62,867 bases of DNA from a virus: the IMG/VR virus record IMGVR_UViG_3300032050_000130, positions 1 to 62,867 of that record; one strand, written 5' to 3'. Below, piece by piece: positions 33,480 through 43,851 of this stretch. The notes beneath the pieces are model-generated. The model searched no databases. It saw only the letters and a list, made by a program, of their open reading frames with translations, and was not told where the DNA came from. The translations under genes were made by a program, and so were the position numbers. The first letter of the stretch is position 1, and each line of letters starts with the position of its first letter.

Positions 33480-33519
33480 AAAGAAAAAACCCCCTATAAA
33501 GGGGGGTGCTTTCTTTTTA
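33480..33519 (-). terminator. Intrinsic terminator after the structural gene at 33531
   Basis: On the coding (minus) strand CCCCC and GGGGG form a stem around TTTATA, flanked by AAAGAAAG and followed by TTTTTTCTTT. It lies 11 bases after the stop at 33531. The A/T flanks on both sides could let it work in both directions. Confidence 0.8.
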
Positions 33520-33530
33520 TCAAACTAATA

Positions 33531-34742
33531 TTAGAATGATAATTTAACTTTTATTAATACTTCTTTATCAAAAGATTTAACTATTGGTTGAGAAGTTTTA
33601 GCTACTGCCACACATTCATTTGCGTCATTGTAAAGACCTACAGCGGTAACATACGTTTGTGGGTCACTTTCAAATGTACTTTCTACAAAGAAACCATCCG
33701 CATCAATATATGTAGGATTGTTAGAATAGTTAAATTCTCTATTCGTTGCTCTTACAAAGAAATGTTGAGTAGAAATGTTTTCAGTTCTACGTGCTTCAAA
33801 ATCTTTACCATTTTTAATTGCGTAATACAATCTCTTATGGTTGTACATATCTGCTGCAGTTGAATCCGAAGGAATTAATGTACCTACAGTTTGCAATGCT
33901 TCATTCCAAACACTACCAACCACAGTACCTACTGATTTAGCGTTTAAAACGATTATACCTCTATCAGGATAAAATAAACCATATCCTTCGCTGGTTGATG
34001 GGTCTGCGGTATTTTTTATTGTTGCTTCACTTTGTGTTCCTAAATTTAAAGAACCAGATACAACTTTAAACACTCTACCACTTAATCCTAAATCATCACC
34101 AAATTTCTTACCACTATTATCGATAAAAGTAAATTTACCATTTGAACCAGAAAGAGTTAATGACCAGTTACCTGCATCCATTTTTTCTCTGAATCTATTT
34201 CTAGCTACATTTATGATGTAAACACCATTACAATCAGTTTCTATACCAGATGCATTTTCAAAAGAGAATTTTGCATCAGTTGGGTCTAACAACATAGCTT
34301 TATATTGTGCGTATGTAGCTTTAGTTGATAGTAACGCGTTATCATCGGTTGCTAAGTCAACAGAACCACTTCCATCAACGTGTCCATAAGCTACTGCAAA
34401 TTGAACTTCTTCAACATCACTACTTACTGGATTTAAATCATATACGTTATAGTAATATTTTCCACTCTGTGCATCTGCTTGTGAAGATGTAAAGAATGCG
34501 GTTAGGGATCCTGAATCATTTGTCCATAATCCCGTTGTAACTATCTCAACTTTTGCGTTTACTTTATCAAAATCACCAAATCTTTTATAAATACCGGTAG
34601 TAACTCCGGCGTTTGTTGCAATTTGTTGACCAGCTGGTAAAACGGTGTTAAGTATAGCCACTATTTGGTTTGTATCAATCGTACCCGTATTTGCTAACGA
34701 TGCAATTTGGGCCGTTATATTTGGGTCATTTACTAGTGCCAT
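33531..34742 (-). CDS. Virion structural protein, neck or tail region
   Basis: This 403-residue protein is beta-rich with long Ser/Asn/Asp turns. Its C-terminal part (EFNYSNNPTYID, VTAVGLYNDANECVAVAKTSQPI) parallels the protein encoded next, so the two arose by duplication. The first 120 residues have their own domain with TTGLWTNDSGSLTAFFTSSQ. I infer a neck, collar or wedge role from the family's usual location. It is followed by a strong terminator, marking the end of the unit that starts upstream in the baseplate genes. Confidence 0.75.
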   Translation of the reverse strand: MALVNDPNITAQIASLANTGTIDTNQIVAILNTVLPAGQQIATNAGVTTGIYKRFGDFDKVNAKVEIVTTGLWTNDSGSLTAFFTSSQADAQSGKYYYNVYDLNPVSSDVEEVQFAVAYGHVDGSGSVDLATDDNALLSTKATYAQYKAMLLDPTDAKFSFENASGIETDCNGVYIINVARNRFREKMDAGNWSLTLSGSNGKFTFIDNSGKKFGDDLGLSGRVFKVVSGSLNLGTQSEATIKNTADPSTSEGYGLFYPDRGIIVLNAKSVGTVVGSVWNEALQTVGTLIPSDSTAADMYNHKRLYYAIKNGKDFEARRTENISTQHFFVRATNREFNYSNNPTYIDADGFFVESTFESDPQTYVTAVGLYNDANECVAVAKTSQPIVKSFDKEVLIKVKLSF

Positions 34743-34755
34743 TTTTTATATTTTT

Positions 34756-35379
34756 TTATGCTTTATAAATTACTGTTACAGGTATAGTTTGAGACCCTCC
34801 GGTTTCATTACCATAAACTGTCAATGTGGTTGAAATATCAATTGTCAAGTTTGGATTTGGTGTGAATCTGAATTCTAAACCACTTACCACTTGTGCAGTT
34901 GTTGTAATTTCTTCACCCAAGAATACAGGTACAGTACCTGTTCCGGTTGCTCCTCTTGTCACTGTTAATGTACCACTTCTTTGGTCTGCCAATACAACCG
35001 TATATCCTGCATTTGAATTTCCGGCAGGAGATGTTGTTGGAGTTAATCCTACACCACCTTCGGTTTGGTTTACACTAATTGAAGGTACACCCAATCTTAC
35101 AGTTGGAATTTGAGTAGTTCCTTTTGGAAGGGTAACTAATTTATATCTCAATATTTGAGTTTCATCAGGACTAGCTTCCGTAATAGGAATAGCTCTGATT
35201 GCTGAATCATAATAAGCCGAACCCTTTGGGTGTGCTGGCTCATATAATGTATAATCAATCTCATCATCACCCAAAGCGAACTTTGTGATATTCAAAGACT
35301 GACCCGATGCTAATTTTTGTCTTCCTTTTTTTGTAAGGATAGCATCTACGGTAATTTCGGTATTATCTAAATATGCCAT
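34756..35379 (-). CDS. Virion structural protein
   Basis: This 207-residue protein starts AYLDNTEITVDAILTKKGRQKLASG, a start I associate with tail or baseplate proteins of T4-like phages. The body is beta-rich with Gly/Thr/Val repeats (TVTRGATGTGTVPVFLG), and a final strand ends VTVIYKA. No enzyme motif. It sits between the large LamG-containing protein and the duplicated structural genes, with 13- and 60-base gaps. A tail-surface or wedge-peripheral role is a positional inference. Confidence 0.75.
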   Translation of the reverse strand: MAYLDNTEITVDAILTKKGRQKLASGQSLNITKFALGDDEIDYTLYEPAHPKGSAYYDSAIRAIPITEASPDETQILRYKLVTLPKGTTQIPTVRLGVPSISVNQTEGGVGLTPTTSPAGNSNAGYTVVLADQRSGTLTVTRGATGTGTVPVFLGEEITTTAQVVSGLEFRFTPNPNLTIDISTTLTVYGNETGGSQTIPVTVIYKA

Positions 35380-35409
35380 TTGATATTGTTTTTATGCTTT
35401 TATTTCTAA

Positions 35410-35418
35410 AATAAATAT
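35410..35418 (-). promoter_or_regulatory. Near copy of ATATTTATA motif
   Basis: The plus strand reads AATAAATAT, 30 bases upstream of the ATG at 35379, in a 60-base gap. Confidence 0.3.
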
Positions 35419-35439
35419 AACCATTTAGTATTTTCAATT

Positions 35440-38400
35440 CTAATCAACCTCAAGTATCGGTTCACCACTACCTCTACCAGTCTTAGCCACTCTAAGTATG
35501 TTAGGATTAGTTGTAAATGTTTCTACCGGAGATAATCCATCAGGTGTTGTTGATACGGTTTGTTGTGAACCTTTAAAGTATGAACGCTTCAATCCTTCCG
35601 GCATAAATTTAAATTTATAGTGTGTTGGTAAATATCCATTGATTGTTGTAGCTTCTACAACACCATTTCCTAATGTGACACTACCACCATACGGTTGAAC
35701 TGAAACTTTATAATTATCGAAAGTTACTGGAACATCTTGGTATCTAACTTGGTCTCCAGGTGATGCACCATTTACTGGATATCCTGCTATTTGTGTTGAT
35801 ATTTTTTTGGTTGTTTGTTCTTTTACTAAAAATACACTTTTTCTACTTCCGGTTGTTTCGGTATTACCAAATAATCCATCCCACGTTCTTACAACCGCAC
35901 TACCATTTTTAGCGTACAATCCAAATCCTAAATTTTCCAATGAATTTCTATCCATTCCTATTTGTATAGAATTAAATGAATCAACTTCCGCTACAATGTT
36001 ACTACCGGTTTGTAATGCCTGTATAAACGTATCAAAGAAAGGTGCATCTGCTTCAAGCATATCGGTAACATTATAGTCAACCAATCCTTCGTAATTAGGA
36101 TTAGTACCCTCTAATTCGTAAACATCACCTGCATTCACAATACCATCGTAATTATTTAAATTACCTTCAAGTGTTGCTATATCTTGATTATTTAATTCTC
36201 CTTCTTTTACTTCATATGATGAATCAATCTGATTTGTATCCATTAATGAAATAGCCGATTCGTGGTCATTTCTTTCCGATGAAGGTCTATTCCATCTAGT
36301 TTTACTTCTTTCTAAAAAGTGTGGTTCAATTAATAATCCTTTAGATATTTTTGCTCTTGCAGGAGCTAAATCTGCTAATACATCAAATAAAGATTTATCA
36401 ATGTATCTTACCAATTGTATATACTCATTAATATTTCTTTCCATTCTTTGGAAATAATAATTTCTAAGTTTTGATAAAGTACGATATTCATCTTTATATT
36501 CATCACTATAATCACCAATATAATTATCTATATTAAAATCACCAAAAGTTTTTAGGATATCCATATTCACTTCTTTAATAGGAGAGAAGAATAATCCTAA
36601 ACGGTTGGAATCAATTGGTGATTGGTCAAATGATTTTTTAGTTGCTCTAGTTTTATATGATAAATCAGTTACTAAAGAAGCAGATTCAAATCTAATTTTA
36701 TTAGAATATCCAAATCCTAAAGATGGCACAGTTGCTGTTACCGTTCTATCGTATGGAGTATGTTGATATGGATAATTTGGTGCAACATAAGTAAAACTAG
36801 CAGTTGCCGAATTATGCCCATATGTATCATTTATTGCCACATTCTTAATATACGGGTCAATATTCCTATCTTTCGGATATTCAAAATCTAATCTGAATAA
36901 TAAATCTTCAGTAGAAGCTGTATATGAATTACCATTTATTGCATCTGGAAATAATGTATGATTATTGAACTTACTTCGTTGTAAAGGAACTTTCCAAAGA
37001 CGGAATTCATCTACGTTTCCTTTATATCCGTTTCCACCAATTTGTACATAAGAACCAGTTCCCCATTGAGTATCTTCACTTAATATAGACATACTCACCG
37101 ATGTTATAATTCTTTCACCATCGGATGTTCCCAACCATACTTCAAATAATGAAGTTGAACCTGGATAATTATGCCTATTGATTACAACATTTGAATAGTG
37201 TTCGGTTGAAATTGGAAAATCTAAACTTCCTGTTTTATAATCAGGACCATATGCGTAAATTATTGTTGATGTTATATACGGTGTATTTGGTCCAGTAGGA
37301 GCAAAGTATGGAGCTAACGCCTGGTCACCACCGAAGTTTAATTCCAATTTACCAAATGAACCGGTTGTTTTTACTAAATCCAAACTCCACTCACTTCCGG
37401 ATATCAATGTATAAACCGTGTTTGGTAAAGTATCTGGTTTAATTCTAAACTCTATACAATTTGGATAATCGTTTGTCAAAGAAGAACTTACCCAAGGAAC
37501 TTTTACAGATGAACTCCCACTTAAATAATAAGCCGCTGTTCTATCATCAAATGTAAATTGTGTACTACCACCTTTACTCGGGTCTTGTGGTCCACCGAAT
37601 TCCATTATAGTCAACATAGATTGTGGTACACCATAACAAGCCATTACAGCTTTCATAGCTCTACCAGTTCCCTTATGCTTTAAAATATATGGAAGGTTAT
37701 TTAATATTCTTCTCCAAACTTCTTCATTTGCAGATTTTAATGATTTGGAATATTTTTGACGTCCATCCTGATATTGCCCAAATACATATTCCCATAAAAA
37801 GTTAGAATCAAATGCACGTTTAGAATTCCACCCCAAAGATTCTAAAATATGTATTACCATATCATTAGAAATTCCATATAAGGAGTTTTCATATAATTCT
37901 TTGGATTTGGATAATGATTTAATGTAAATCCACAATGCATCAAAATGCTGTCCTAACATATCCATAAAGATAACAAATTCCTTATTTTCTTCGGATTCTA
38001 TTATGTATTCCGGTATGTTATTACTAATTTTATTTGGATTGTATTTATCGAATACAATAGATGCATCCAACGCAGTATCATACCACAACGTAAATAAAGA
38101 TGACGTGGTATTAATTAATATAGATGATGATGGATTGGTTTTTGGATATGCTAATCCATTTGATTCTTCGTTTGTTGTATAATATAAATACTTTTCATAT
38201 CCATCGAAATTAGTTTTAATTTCTACCGATGCGTTTTCAAATTTTTTCTTCTCATTTGTTTCACCAATAGAATTTGAACTTAATTCTGATATTTTACTAT
38301 CATAATATTCCAATAATTTTACCTTATAAACAAAATTTTCAACTCTTTCCGTTGCCGAACTAAAGTTTATAAAGTTTTCAAACAAATATTCAGAACCGCT

Positions 38401-40470
38401 TGCATATTGGATTGTTATTTTAGAAGTATCAATACCATTCTTTAATGCAAAATTACTTACAAGTGATGTAGAACTTACCGAACCACTTGCTACCAATGTA
38501 TCATATATCTGAAACTCTATTCCATTATCTGGTTGTAAAGAAAAATTAGGCCCTCTTAATGTATTACAGGTAATTTCTTCTTCACCAACAATAGTAACGG
38601 TTTCAATTATAGGTGTTGAAATAACTTTCGATACCCATAACTCTTGATTTGGCTGTATTGATGTTTCTAGTGGTTCGTATAACTTGTAAATCAAAGTGTT
38701 TCTATCACCCAACCAAGTTGTTATTACCTTATTGTTAGCATCTCCTAAATGTAATAAATGTGTAAGATATTTATTTGTTTCTTCATCAAATATTTTTGAT
38801 TCAAGTTGATTTAAGAACCCTTCAGCAATTCTATTAATTGCAACATTTCTAGGAATCTCTAAATCACTTTTTTGGAAATTAATAGAAATTGTTTCTTCTT
38901 TACCAACTACCTCTTTCTGTCCACTTATGTTATATGGGACAAGTTTTAAAATAATACTAATTACTTTATCATTTGCAGAAGTATCGTAATTAATATATTC
39001 AAGAAGTTTTTGAAAATTAAAACTGACATTACCACCCGCAGCTTGTCTGAAATATCCGGTAGAATTATTAATATATATTCTAACAAAATCAGTATTTACG
39101 GAATCATATGATATTTGAAAATCAACATTTGTTCCAGAATAATCAGCTCCTACTATTTCTTTAGGATATACTATGTTTCTTAAATCAGGAACACCAACAA
39201 ACACCTCATCAAATACCGGTATCGATAATTCCAATGGATTACCATCGATTGATACATTTTTAGGAACTAATATTAATTTATAATTTCCTATCGTATCAAA
39301 CGCCGAACCAGGAATTATTATCAACGTTTCATTCTGTGCACTATCCTTTGTAAAAGTATATTCTTTATCTTTAACGTAAGCGGTTATAGATGTTACATTT
39401 CCATTTGCCTTTACAACTAAAGGTAAATCTGCTTTTGAATTAATATTATATTTTAATAAAGAATCAGATGTTACAATAGAAAGTGAAGGTGTTGTAGTTT
39501 CGGTTATAGTTATTTCTTCAACTTCTACATTTAAAACTGAATTGGCGGTCAATGTAAATCTATAAACTAAATTTTCACCAGTTTCAGCTATAACAGGTGT
39601 ACCTTTACCATTTTCTGGAATATATTGAGCATTTAAAACTCTATAAAGTCCTGGGTTCGCACTTGATATTACAAAATCTGCGCCAGAATCTGCGATAATT
39701 GCAGTATTACCACTATTCAACAAGCTTCGTTCACTACCATCCGCCTTTTCTATATTAATCGCTCTATTTGGACCGGTAACGGAAACTACTAAATTAAACG
39801 TAGGTGTTTTTATTGCAACATCATCAACGGGTACAACTGGTAGTTTTGTATTTTTCGGAAAATTAAATGATAAATCTCTAACATTTTGATTATCAAAAGT
39901 TATATCCGAATTTTGTAAAACATCTCCAATATAATATTCTATTTTAAAAGAATAAGGTGGTGTTTTTGTAAAAATTGCCTTTTTAGCATCAGGTTCAACC
40001 GATAAAAATCCGTCTACATTTTTTAATATCGGCTCATAATTATTAAACGTTGTATCGCTAAAATTAGGATTTTGTACAACCGTAATTCTATAGCTTTCAT
40101 TTGCAAATACATCTCTTCTTTGAGAAGTAATTAATACTTGTCCTAATTTTAAAATATCACCTAAAGTATAAGATAATTTTGTAGGAGTTGTTTTAAATGT
40201 ATTTTCCCCATTTACAAATAGTGTAGCTCCACTTTCATTTGAATTGACAATAAAAATAAGATTACCATCCTGATTTATAGTGCCAGCTGTATTTTGTCCG
40301 CCTATTGGTACAATATCATTGTTATTATTCACAATGGCTGGCTTACCATCAGGCAAAATAACAGCATCAACCGGTTGTAAAGTATCAACTACCGATGTTA
40401 CATTCTGCTCCAATTGTTGTTTTATGAGCTCATCCGATTGTTCTATTCTATCGTCATTTAATCTTGCCAT
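35440..40470 (-). CDS. Large baseplate or tail protein with LamG-like domain
   Basis: This 1676-residue protein has an N-terminal half of beta-rich repeats. At about residues 840-960 there is a helical stretch including MLGQHFDALWIYIKSLSKSK and NLPYILKHKGTGRAMKAVMACYG, which resembles tail protein I or wedge proteins that join the baseplate to fibres. A LamG/concanavalin-like sandwich follows at about 985-1175 (EFRIKPDTLPNTVYTLIS ... GGNGYKGNVDEFRLWKVPL), likely glycan-binding. The C-terminal 400 residues are mixed, ending GSGEPILEVD. It lies beside other baseplate genes, consistent with a fibre-network or wedge role. Confidence 0.75.
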   Translation of the reverse strand: MARLNDDRIEQSDELIKQQLEQNVTSVVDTLQPVDAVILPDGKPAIVNNNNDIVPIGGQNTAGTINQDGNLIFIVNSNESGATLFVNGENTFKTTPTKLSYTLGDILKLGQVLITSQRRDVFANESYRITVVQNPNFSDTTFNNYEPILKNVDGFLSVEPDAKKAIFTKTPPYSFKIEYYIGDVLQNSDITFDNQNVRDLSFNFPKNTKLPVVPVDDVAIKTPTFNLVVSVTGPNRAINIEKADGSERSLLNSGNTAIIADSGADFVISSANPGLYRVLNAQYIPENGKGTPVIAETGENLVYRFTLTANSVLNVEVEEITITETTTPSLSIVTSDSLLKYNINSKADLPLVVKANGNVTSITAYVKDKEYTFTKDSAQNETLIIIPGSAFDTIGNYKLILVPKNVSIDGNPLELSIPVFDEVFVGVPDLRNIVYPKEIVGADYSGTNVDFQISYDSVNTDFVRIYINNSTGYFRQAAGGNVSFNFQKLLEYINYDTSANDKVISIILKLVPYNISGQKEVVGKEETISINFQKSDLEIPRNVAINRIAEGFLNQLESKIFDEETNKYLTHLLHLGDANNKVITTWLGDRNTLIYKLYEPLETSIQPNQELWVSKVISTPIIETVTIVGEEEITCNTLRGPNFSLQPDNGIEFQIYDTLVASGSVSSTSLVSNFALKNGIDTSKITIQYASGSEYLFENFINFSSATERVENFVYKVKLLEYYDSKISELSSNSIGETNEKKKFENASVEIKTNFDGYEKYLYYTTNEESNGLAYPKTNPSSSILINTTSSLFTLWYDTALDASIVFDKYNPNKISNNIPEYIIESEENKEFVIFMDMLGQHFDALWIYIKSLSKSKELYENSLYGISNDMVIHILESLGWNSKRAFDSNFLWEYVFGQYQDGRQKYSKSLKSANEEVWRRILNNLPYILKHKGTGRAMKAVMACYGVPQSMLTIMEFGGPQDPSKGGSTQFTFDDRTAAYYLSGSSSVKVPWVSSSLTNDYPNCIEFRIKPDTLPNTVYTLISGSEWSLDLVKTTGSFGKLELNFGGDQALAPYFAPTGPNTPYITSTIIYAYGPDYKTGSLDFPISTEHYSNVVINRHNYPGSTSLFEVWLGTSDGERIITSVSMSILSEDTQWGTGSYVQIGGNGYKGNVDEFRLWKVPLQRSKFNNHTLFPDAINGNSYTASTEDLLFRLDFEYPKDRNIDPYIKNVAINDTYGHNSATASFTYVAPNYPYQHTPYDRTVTATVPSLGFGYSNKIRFESASLVTDLSYKTRATKKSFDQSPIDSNRLGLFFSPIKEVNMDILKTFGDFNIDNYIGDYSDEYKDEYRTLSKLRNYYFQRMERNINEYIQLVRYIDKSLFDVLADLAPARAKISKGLLIEPHFLERSKTRWNRPSSERNDHESAISLMDTNQIDSSYEVKEGELNNQDIATLEGNLNNYDGIVNAGDVYELEGTNPNYEGLVDYNVTDMLEADAPFFDTFIQALQTGSNIVAEVDSFNSIQIGMDRNSLENLGFGLYAKNGSAVVRTWDGLFGNTETTGSRKSVFLVKEQTTKKISTQIAGYPVNGASPGDQVRYQDVPVTFDNYKVSVQPYGGSVTLGNGVVEATTINGYLPTHYKFKFMPEGLKRSYFKGSQQTVSTTPDGLSPVETFTTNPNILRVAKTGRGSGEPILEVD

Positions 40471-40475
40471 TTGGA

Positions 40476-40484
40476 TATAAATAT
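40476..40484 (-). promoter_or_regulatory. ATATTTATA motif close to start codon
   Basis: This exact copy lies only 5 bases before the ATG at 40470. If it is a minus-10-type element, the transcript would be leaderless or nearly so; this copy therefore tests the promoter idea. Confidence 0.35.
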
Positions 40485-40485
40485 T

Positions 40486-41760
40486 TTATTCTAAAATCCT
40501 ATTTTGTACCGAATCCATTATATCAAATGAATTTCTATTATTTCCTTCTGCCTGACGATTATCAATCGCACGTCCTCTGCCTCTGAAAATTCCTCGTAGA
40601 GCGCCAATAGGTTTAGGTTCTACAACAATTTCTTGTGGTGGTTCTAATTTTGGTAAAACACCAACTTCATCTGCAGGCAATATATCAGTCTTTGGTATTA
40701 TGATATCGTCTTTAATAACATCCGATATCACATCTTTAATTGCCTTTTCTTTAATTACTTCTTCCGGTGGTGTTTCTTTTATTATAACCGCTATTTTCTT
40801 TTCTGGTATTTTTGTATCAATTTGTAAATCTGATGTCTTTGTTTGAATTATTTTTTCAACTTCATCCATACTTTGTATTGTTTGATTTACTTTAGAACCA
40901 AACGATACATTAGGTACTAACATAAATTTATGCAAAACATTTACCAAAATTCTTTCACATATTTTTCTTATATCATTTTTAGATAGGGTTATACTGTTTT
41001 TAACACCTTTTGGTTTTCCATAATTAATATCATTGATATCAGATATTCGGTTTGTAAATTCATATATCGTAGATTCCATGAACTTATTATAAATTTGAGT
41101 GCAAAATAAATCTAAATCTTTTAAATTATATTCTTGCACAAGCTTTTGTACCCATTTTTCAGAATATGTTGATTTCAAATAAGTACTAATAACTGATGGA
41201 TTAATTTTTTCGATATACTCAAAAATAGTTCGTATCGTATCATCTCTAAATTCCAAATCATTAACAAATGCGTTATATTGTTGCCCAAGTTCTGAAAATA
41301 AATCTATTCCCTTTTTGTGTACTAAAACGCGTATCTCCGTTCTTGATGGAGAAATTTCTTGAATCCAAACTTTATCAAATTCCTTATCACTGCCCAATCG
41401 TTTGTTAATTAATGTAATTTGTGTTTTAAAAATACCTGAATTATATCCGGCTTCTTTTATTAAACGATTTACATCTATAAAATATTCCGATGGGAATTTA
41501 TATTTTTGAAATAAAGTTCCTTCGGTTAATAAAAAATAATCTCTAATGTTTTGACCAGTTAAAGGTATATATCGTACGCCACCATAATTTTTTTGATTTA
41601 ATTGATTATCGTTTGCATCGTATATTACAAACTCAATATAATCATTTTCACTAATACCAAAAAAAGATTGTATATCAGATTCTTCAAAAATATTTCTGTC
41701 TTGTGGGTTTAGTCTATACCCCTTATTTTCAATTATTTCTTTAAATGATTTTATTGCCAT
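40486..41760 (-). CDS. Baseplate-region protein of unknown function
   Basis: This 424-residue protein begins with a mixed alpha/beta half (NDYIEFVIYDANDNQLNQKNY) and has a long helical middle. Its C-terminal third is rich in Lys, Ile, Glu and Pro (IKETPPEEVIKEKAIKDVIS), probably a flexible arm. No recognised family. It sits between the large LamG protein and a coiled-coil gene, sharing position 41760 as a stop/start overlap. A wedge-associated structural role is inferred from position. Confidence 0.7.
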   Translation of the reverse strand: MAIKSFKEIIENKGYRLNPQDRNIFEESDIQSFFGISENDYIEFVIYDANDNQLNQKNYGGVRYIPLTGQNIRDYFLLTEGTLFQKYKFPSEYFIDVNRLIKEAGYNSGIFKTQITLINKRLGSDKEFDKVWIQEISPSRTEIRVLVHKKGIDLFSELGQQYNAFVNDLEFRDDTIRTIFEYIEKINPSVISTYLKSTYSEKWVQKLVQEYNLKDLDLFCTQIYNKFMESTIYEFTNRISDINDINYGKPKGVKNSITLSKNDIRKICERILVNVLHKFMLVPNVSFGSKVNQTIQSMDEVEKIIQTKTSDLQIDTKIPEKKIAVIIKETPPEEVIKEKAIKDVISDVIKDDIIIPKTDILPADEVGVLPKLEPPQEIVVEPKPIGALRGIFRGRGRAIDNRQAEGNNRNSFDIMDSVQNRILE

Positions 41761-42776
41761 TATCCTTCAAATTTATTACCTCTTTGTTTTTGTAGTCCAA
41801 CGGTCAATGTAACTGTTGATGATTTAGTTTTTGCTATAAATGAACCTTTATATAATTTATCCCTACTAGTTCCAACCGCTTTAGCAGGTGTTTTATCTCT
41901 AACAGCTCCCTTGTTTGGCGCTAGTAATATTATTTTCTTTGCTTTAGGTTCAAGTGTAACAGATGCTACTTTTTCTAAAGCATCTCCGGTTTCTCCAGTC
42001 GATTCAAATGAAACGGTTATACTTTCATTTGAAAAATTATATACCTCAACGTCAGGACCATTTATCCAAGTAACTTCACCTTTTGCATTTGCTCTTGAAT
42101 TGAATAAAATATCATCTCCACCTTCCTCTCCTTTTTTGATAACTTTAAGAGATACATCCATTCCAACTTTAGAACCTTCCGCAAGTTTCGCATCTTTACC
42201 ATCTAGCTTTTCTTTCAATTCTCTATTTTGTTCTTCTAAAGAAGCAATTCTTGCTGTCAATGATGCTCTTTGTATAGCTTCTGATGTTGCTTTTTGAATA
42301 GCATTTGAAAGGTCTACTACCGATGTTTCTATTTTTAACCCAATTTGTGCTGCATTGTTTTGTGATTGTGCTGCATTTAAACTCTGATTATCAACTTCTA
42401 TTCTTAAACTTTGTGTTACTATTTCTAATTCAGAAACCTTTGCAGTTAAATCCAATACAATTGTATTCAATTCAGTAACTTCTTCGGTTAAATCTATTAT
42501 AGATTGAGTTGCTTCATTATATATCGGACGTGGAACGGTATCATCTAACGGCGGTGGTTCTATTGGTAATAATTCTATGATTGTTGTATCGATAGATTTT
42601 AATACCTCATTCTCATCATATTTTGGTTTTGTAAGTTTACCAAAAATTATACCAGCTTCTAAATTTTTATCATCAAATATGTGGACACCTGAATTATTCT
42701 TTGTCTTAATCGCCAAAGAACCACTAATTAGTAATTCACTAACTTTATCCTCATTCTTTAATCCACTTTTTATCAT
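41760..42776 (-). CDS. Coiled-coil baseplate or fibre protein
   Basis: This 338-residue protein has a central coiled coil at about residues 85-200 (heptad-like Leu/Ile spacing, then ASLEEQNRELKEKLDG). It ends with a beta-rich C-terminal domain including GPDVEVYNFSNESITVSFE and KSSTVTLTVGLQKQRGNKFEG. The shape, coil then beta head, suits a trimeric fibre or whisker. No family name can be given. It is joined to its neighbours by a one-base overlap and a one-base gap. Confidence 0.7.
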   Translation of the reverse strand: MIKSGLKNEDKVSELLISGSLAIKTKNNSGVHIFDDKNLEAGIIFGKLTKPKYDENEVLKSIDTTIIELLPIEPPPLDDTVPRPIYNEATQSIIDLTEEVTELNTIVLDLTAKVSELEIVTQSLRIEVDNQSLNAAQSQNNAAQIGLKIETSVVDLSNAIQKATSEAIQRASLTARIASLEEQNRELKEKLDGKDAKLAEGSKVGMDVSLKVIKKGEEGGDDILFNSRANAKGEVTWINGPDVEVYNFSNESITVSFESTGETGDALEKVASVTLEPKAKKIILLAPNKGAVRDKTPAKAVGTSRDKLYKGSFIAKTKSSTVTLTVGLQKQRGNKFEG

Positions 42777-42777
42777 A

Positions 42778-43851
42778 TTAATTTTTTAGAACAGTAAATG
42801 TAATATCTTCATCAAAATATTTCACATCACCATCCCCTCTATCTATTTTAAATTCAATTTTATAAACCCTATTTGGCTCCCAATTACTTAAGTTTAATTT
42901 AAAATAATTTCCACTAGTATCGCAACTTAATTTTGAATAATCTCCAAATGGAATTATTATATCTTCTGAATGGAAATCTTTTACTTGATAATATGATGAT
43001 GTTGGTAAATATTTTATTGTATTATACGCAAATGAATTTGAAAAAGTTTTTAAAGGAAATTGCTCTCTACCAAAAACTCTTATTTTAGGATTAGTGCCTA
43101 ACTTGTATTCTTTTTTAAAATTCTTCACACTAACAACAATATCATCACTTGTTAAAGGTGATAAAGAACCCACTACAAACAATTGGTCATCCCATCCTAC
43201 TCTAATCTTTGGTTGATGTATCGTGTTAGTTTCTTTACTAAATACTTTTATTATACCGTAATCTTCCGTATTATTTTCTACTTCACCGGAATGTTTAATT
43301 ACCATACCCTCATTTTTTATAGAACCACTATTCCATGCTCTCAAAAGAGATGTAACATCCATATGAATATCTGCGGTTTGGTAACTAAATGATTGGTTTG
43401 TAGATGGTGAAGAATACCAAACACCACCCTGGCCTTGAGATGAGCCAGTTGCATTTCCAGAAAATACACCAATTGGTAACCAATCTAAATTAGAATCACC
43501 TTCTCTATAATTCCACGTAACTCCTTGTGTCGTTACACCATCAAACCTAGTCCCAACTCCCATTTGCCAACTTTGAGATATTGGATATCCATATAATGTA
43601 TAATCCAAAGGAATTTCTTCACTTTCAGTTTCTCTTAATATTAGAGTAGCTTCAGTTAATTTCATTGAACCTTCTGCTATTGATTTTGATACAAATCCAT
43701 TTTCAAATTTTATTAAAGCTCTAGAAATATCTTTTATATTTCCATAGTAAATTTTACTTATTTCCATTACTTCATCTAAGCCACAATTTTGATTGGGCTG
43801 TTGGAGATATATCGCTGCATCTTTTGATGCTGTTAAAAAATAGTATGCCAT
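42778..43851 (-). CDS. DNRLRE-like beta-sandwich virion protein
   Basis: This 357-residue protein has in its first 225 residues a pattern like DNRLRE domains: TASKDAAIYLQQPNQNCG, then SRALIKF, ATLILRETESE, DVTSLLRAWNSG and HQPKIRVGW. Such domains form beta sandwiches in surface and fibre proteins. The C-terminal 130 residues are a second beta domain. It overlaps the gp6-like gene by one base, so it is a baseplate-attached structural protein by context. No catalytic motif. Confidence 0.7.
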   Translation of the reverse strand: MAYYFLTASKDAAIYLQQPNQNCGLDEVMEISKIYYGNIKDISRALIKFENGFVSKSIAEGSMKLTEATLILRETESEEIPLDYTLYGYPISQSWQMGVGTRFDGVTTQGVTWNYREGDSNLDWLPIGVFSGNATGSSQGQGGVWYSSPSTNQSFSYQTADIHMDVTSLLRAWNSGSIKNEGMVIKHSGEVENNTEDYGIIKVFSKETNTIHQPKIRVGWDDQLFVVGSLSPLTSDDIVVSVKNFKKEYKLGTNPKIRVFGREQFPLKTFSNSFAYNTIKYLPTSSYYQVKDFHSEDIIIPFGDYSKLSCDTSGNYFKLNLSNWEPNRVYKIEFKIDRGDGDVKYFDEDITFTVLKN

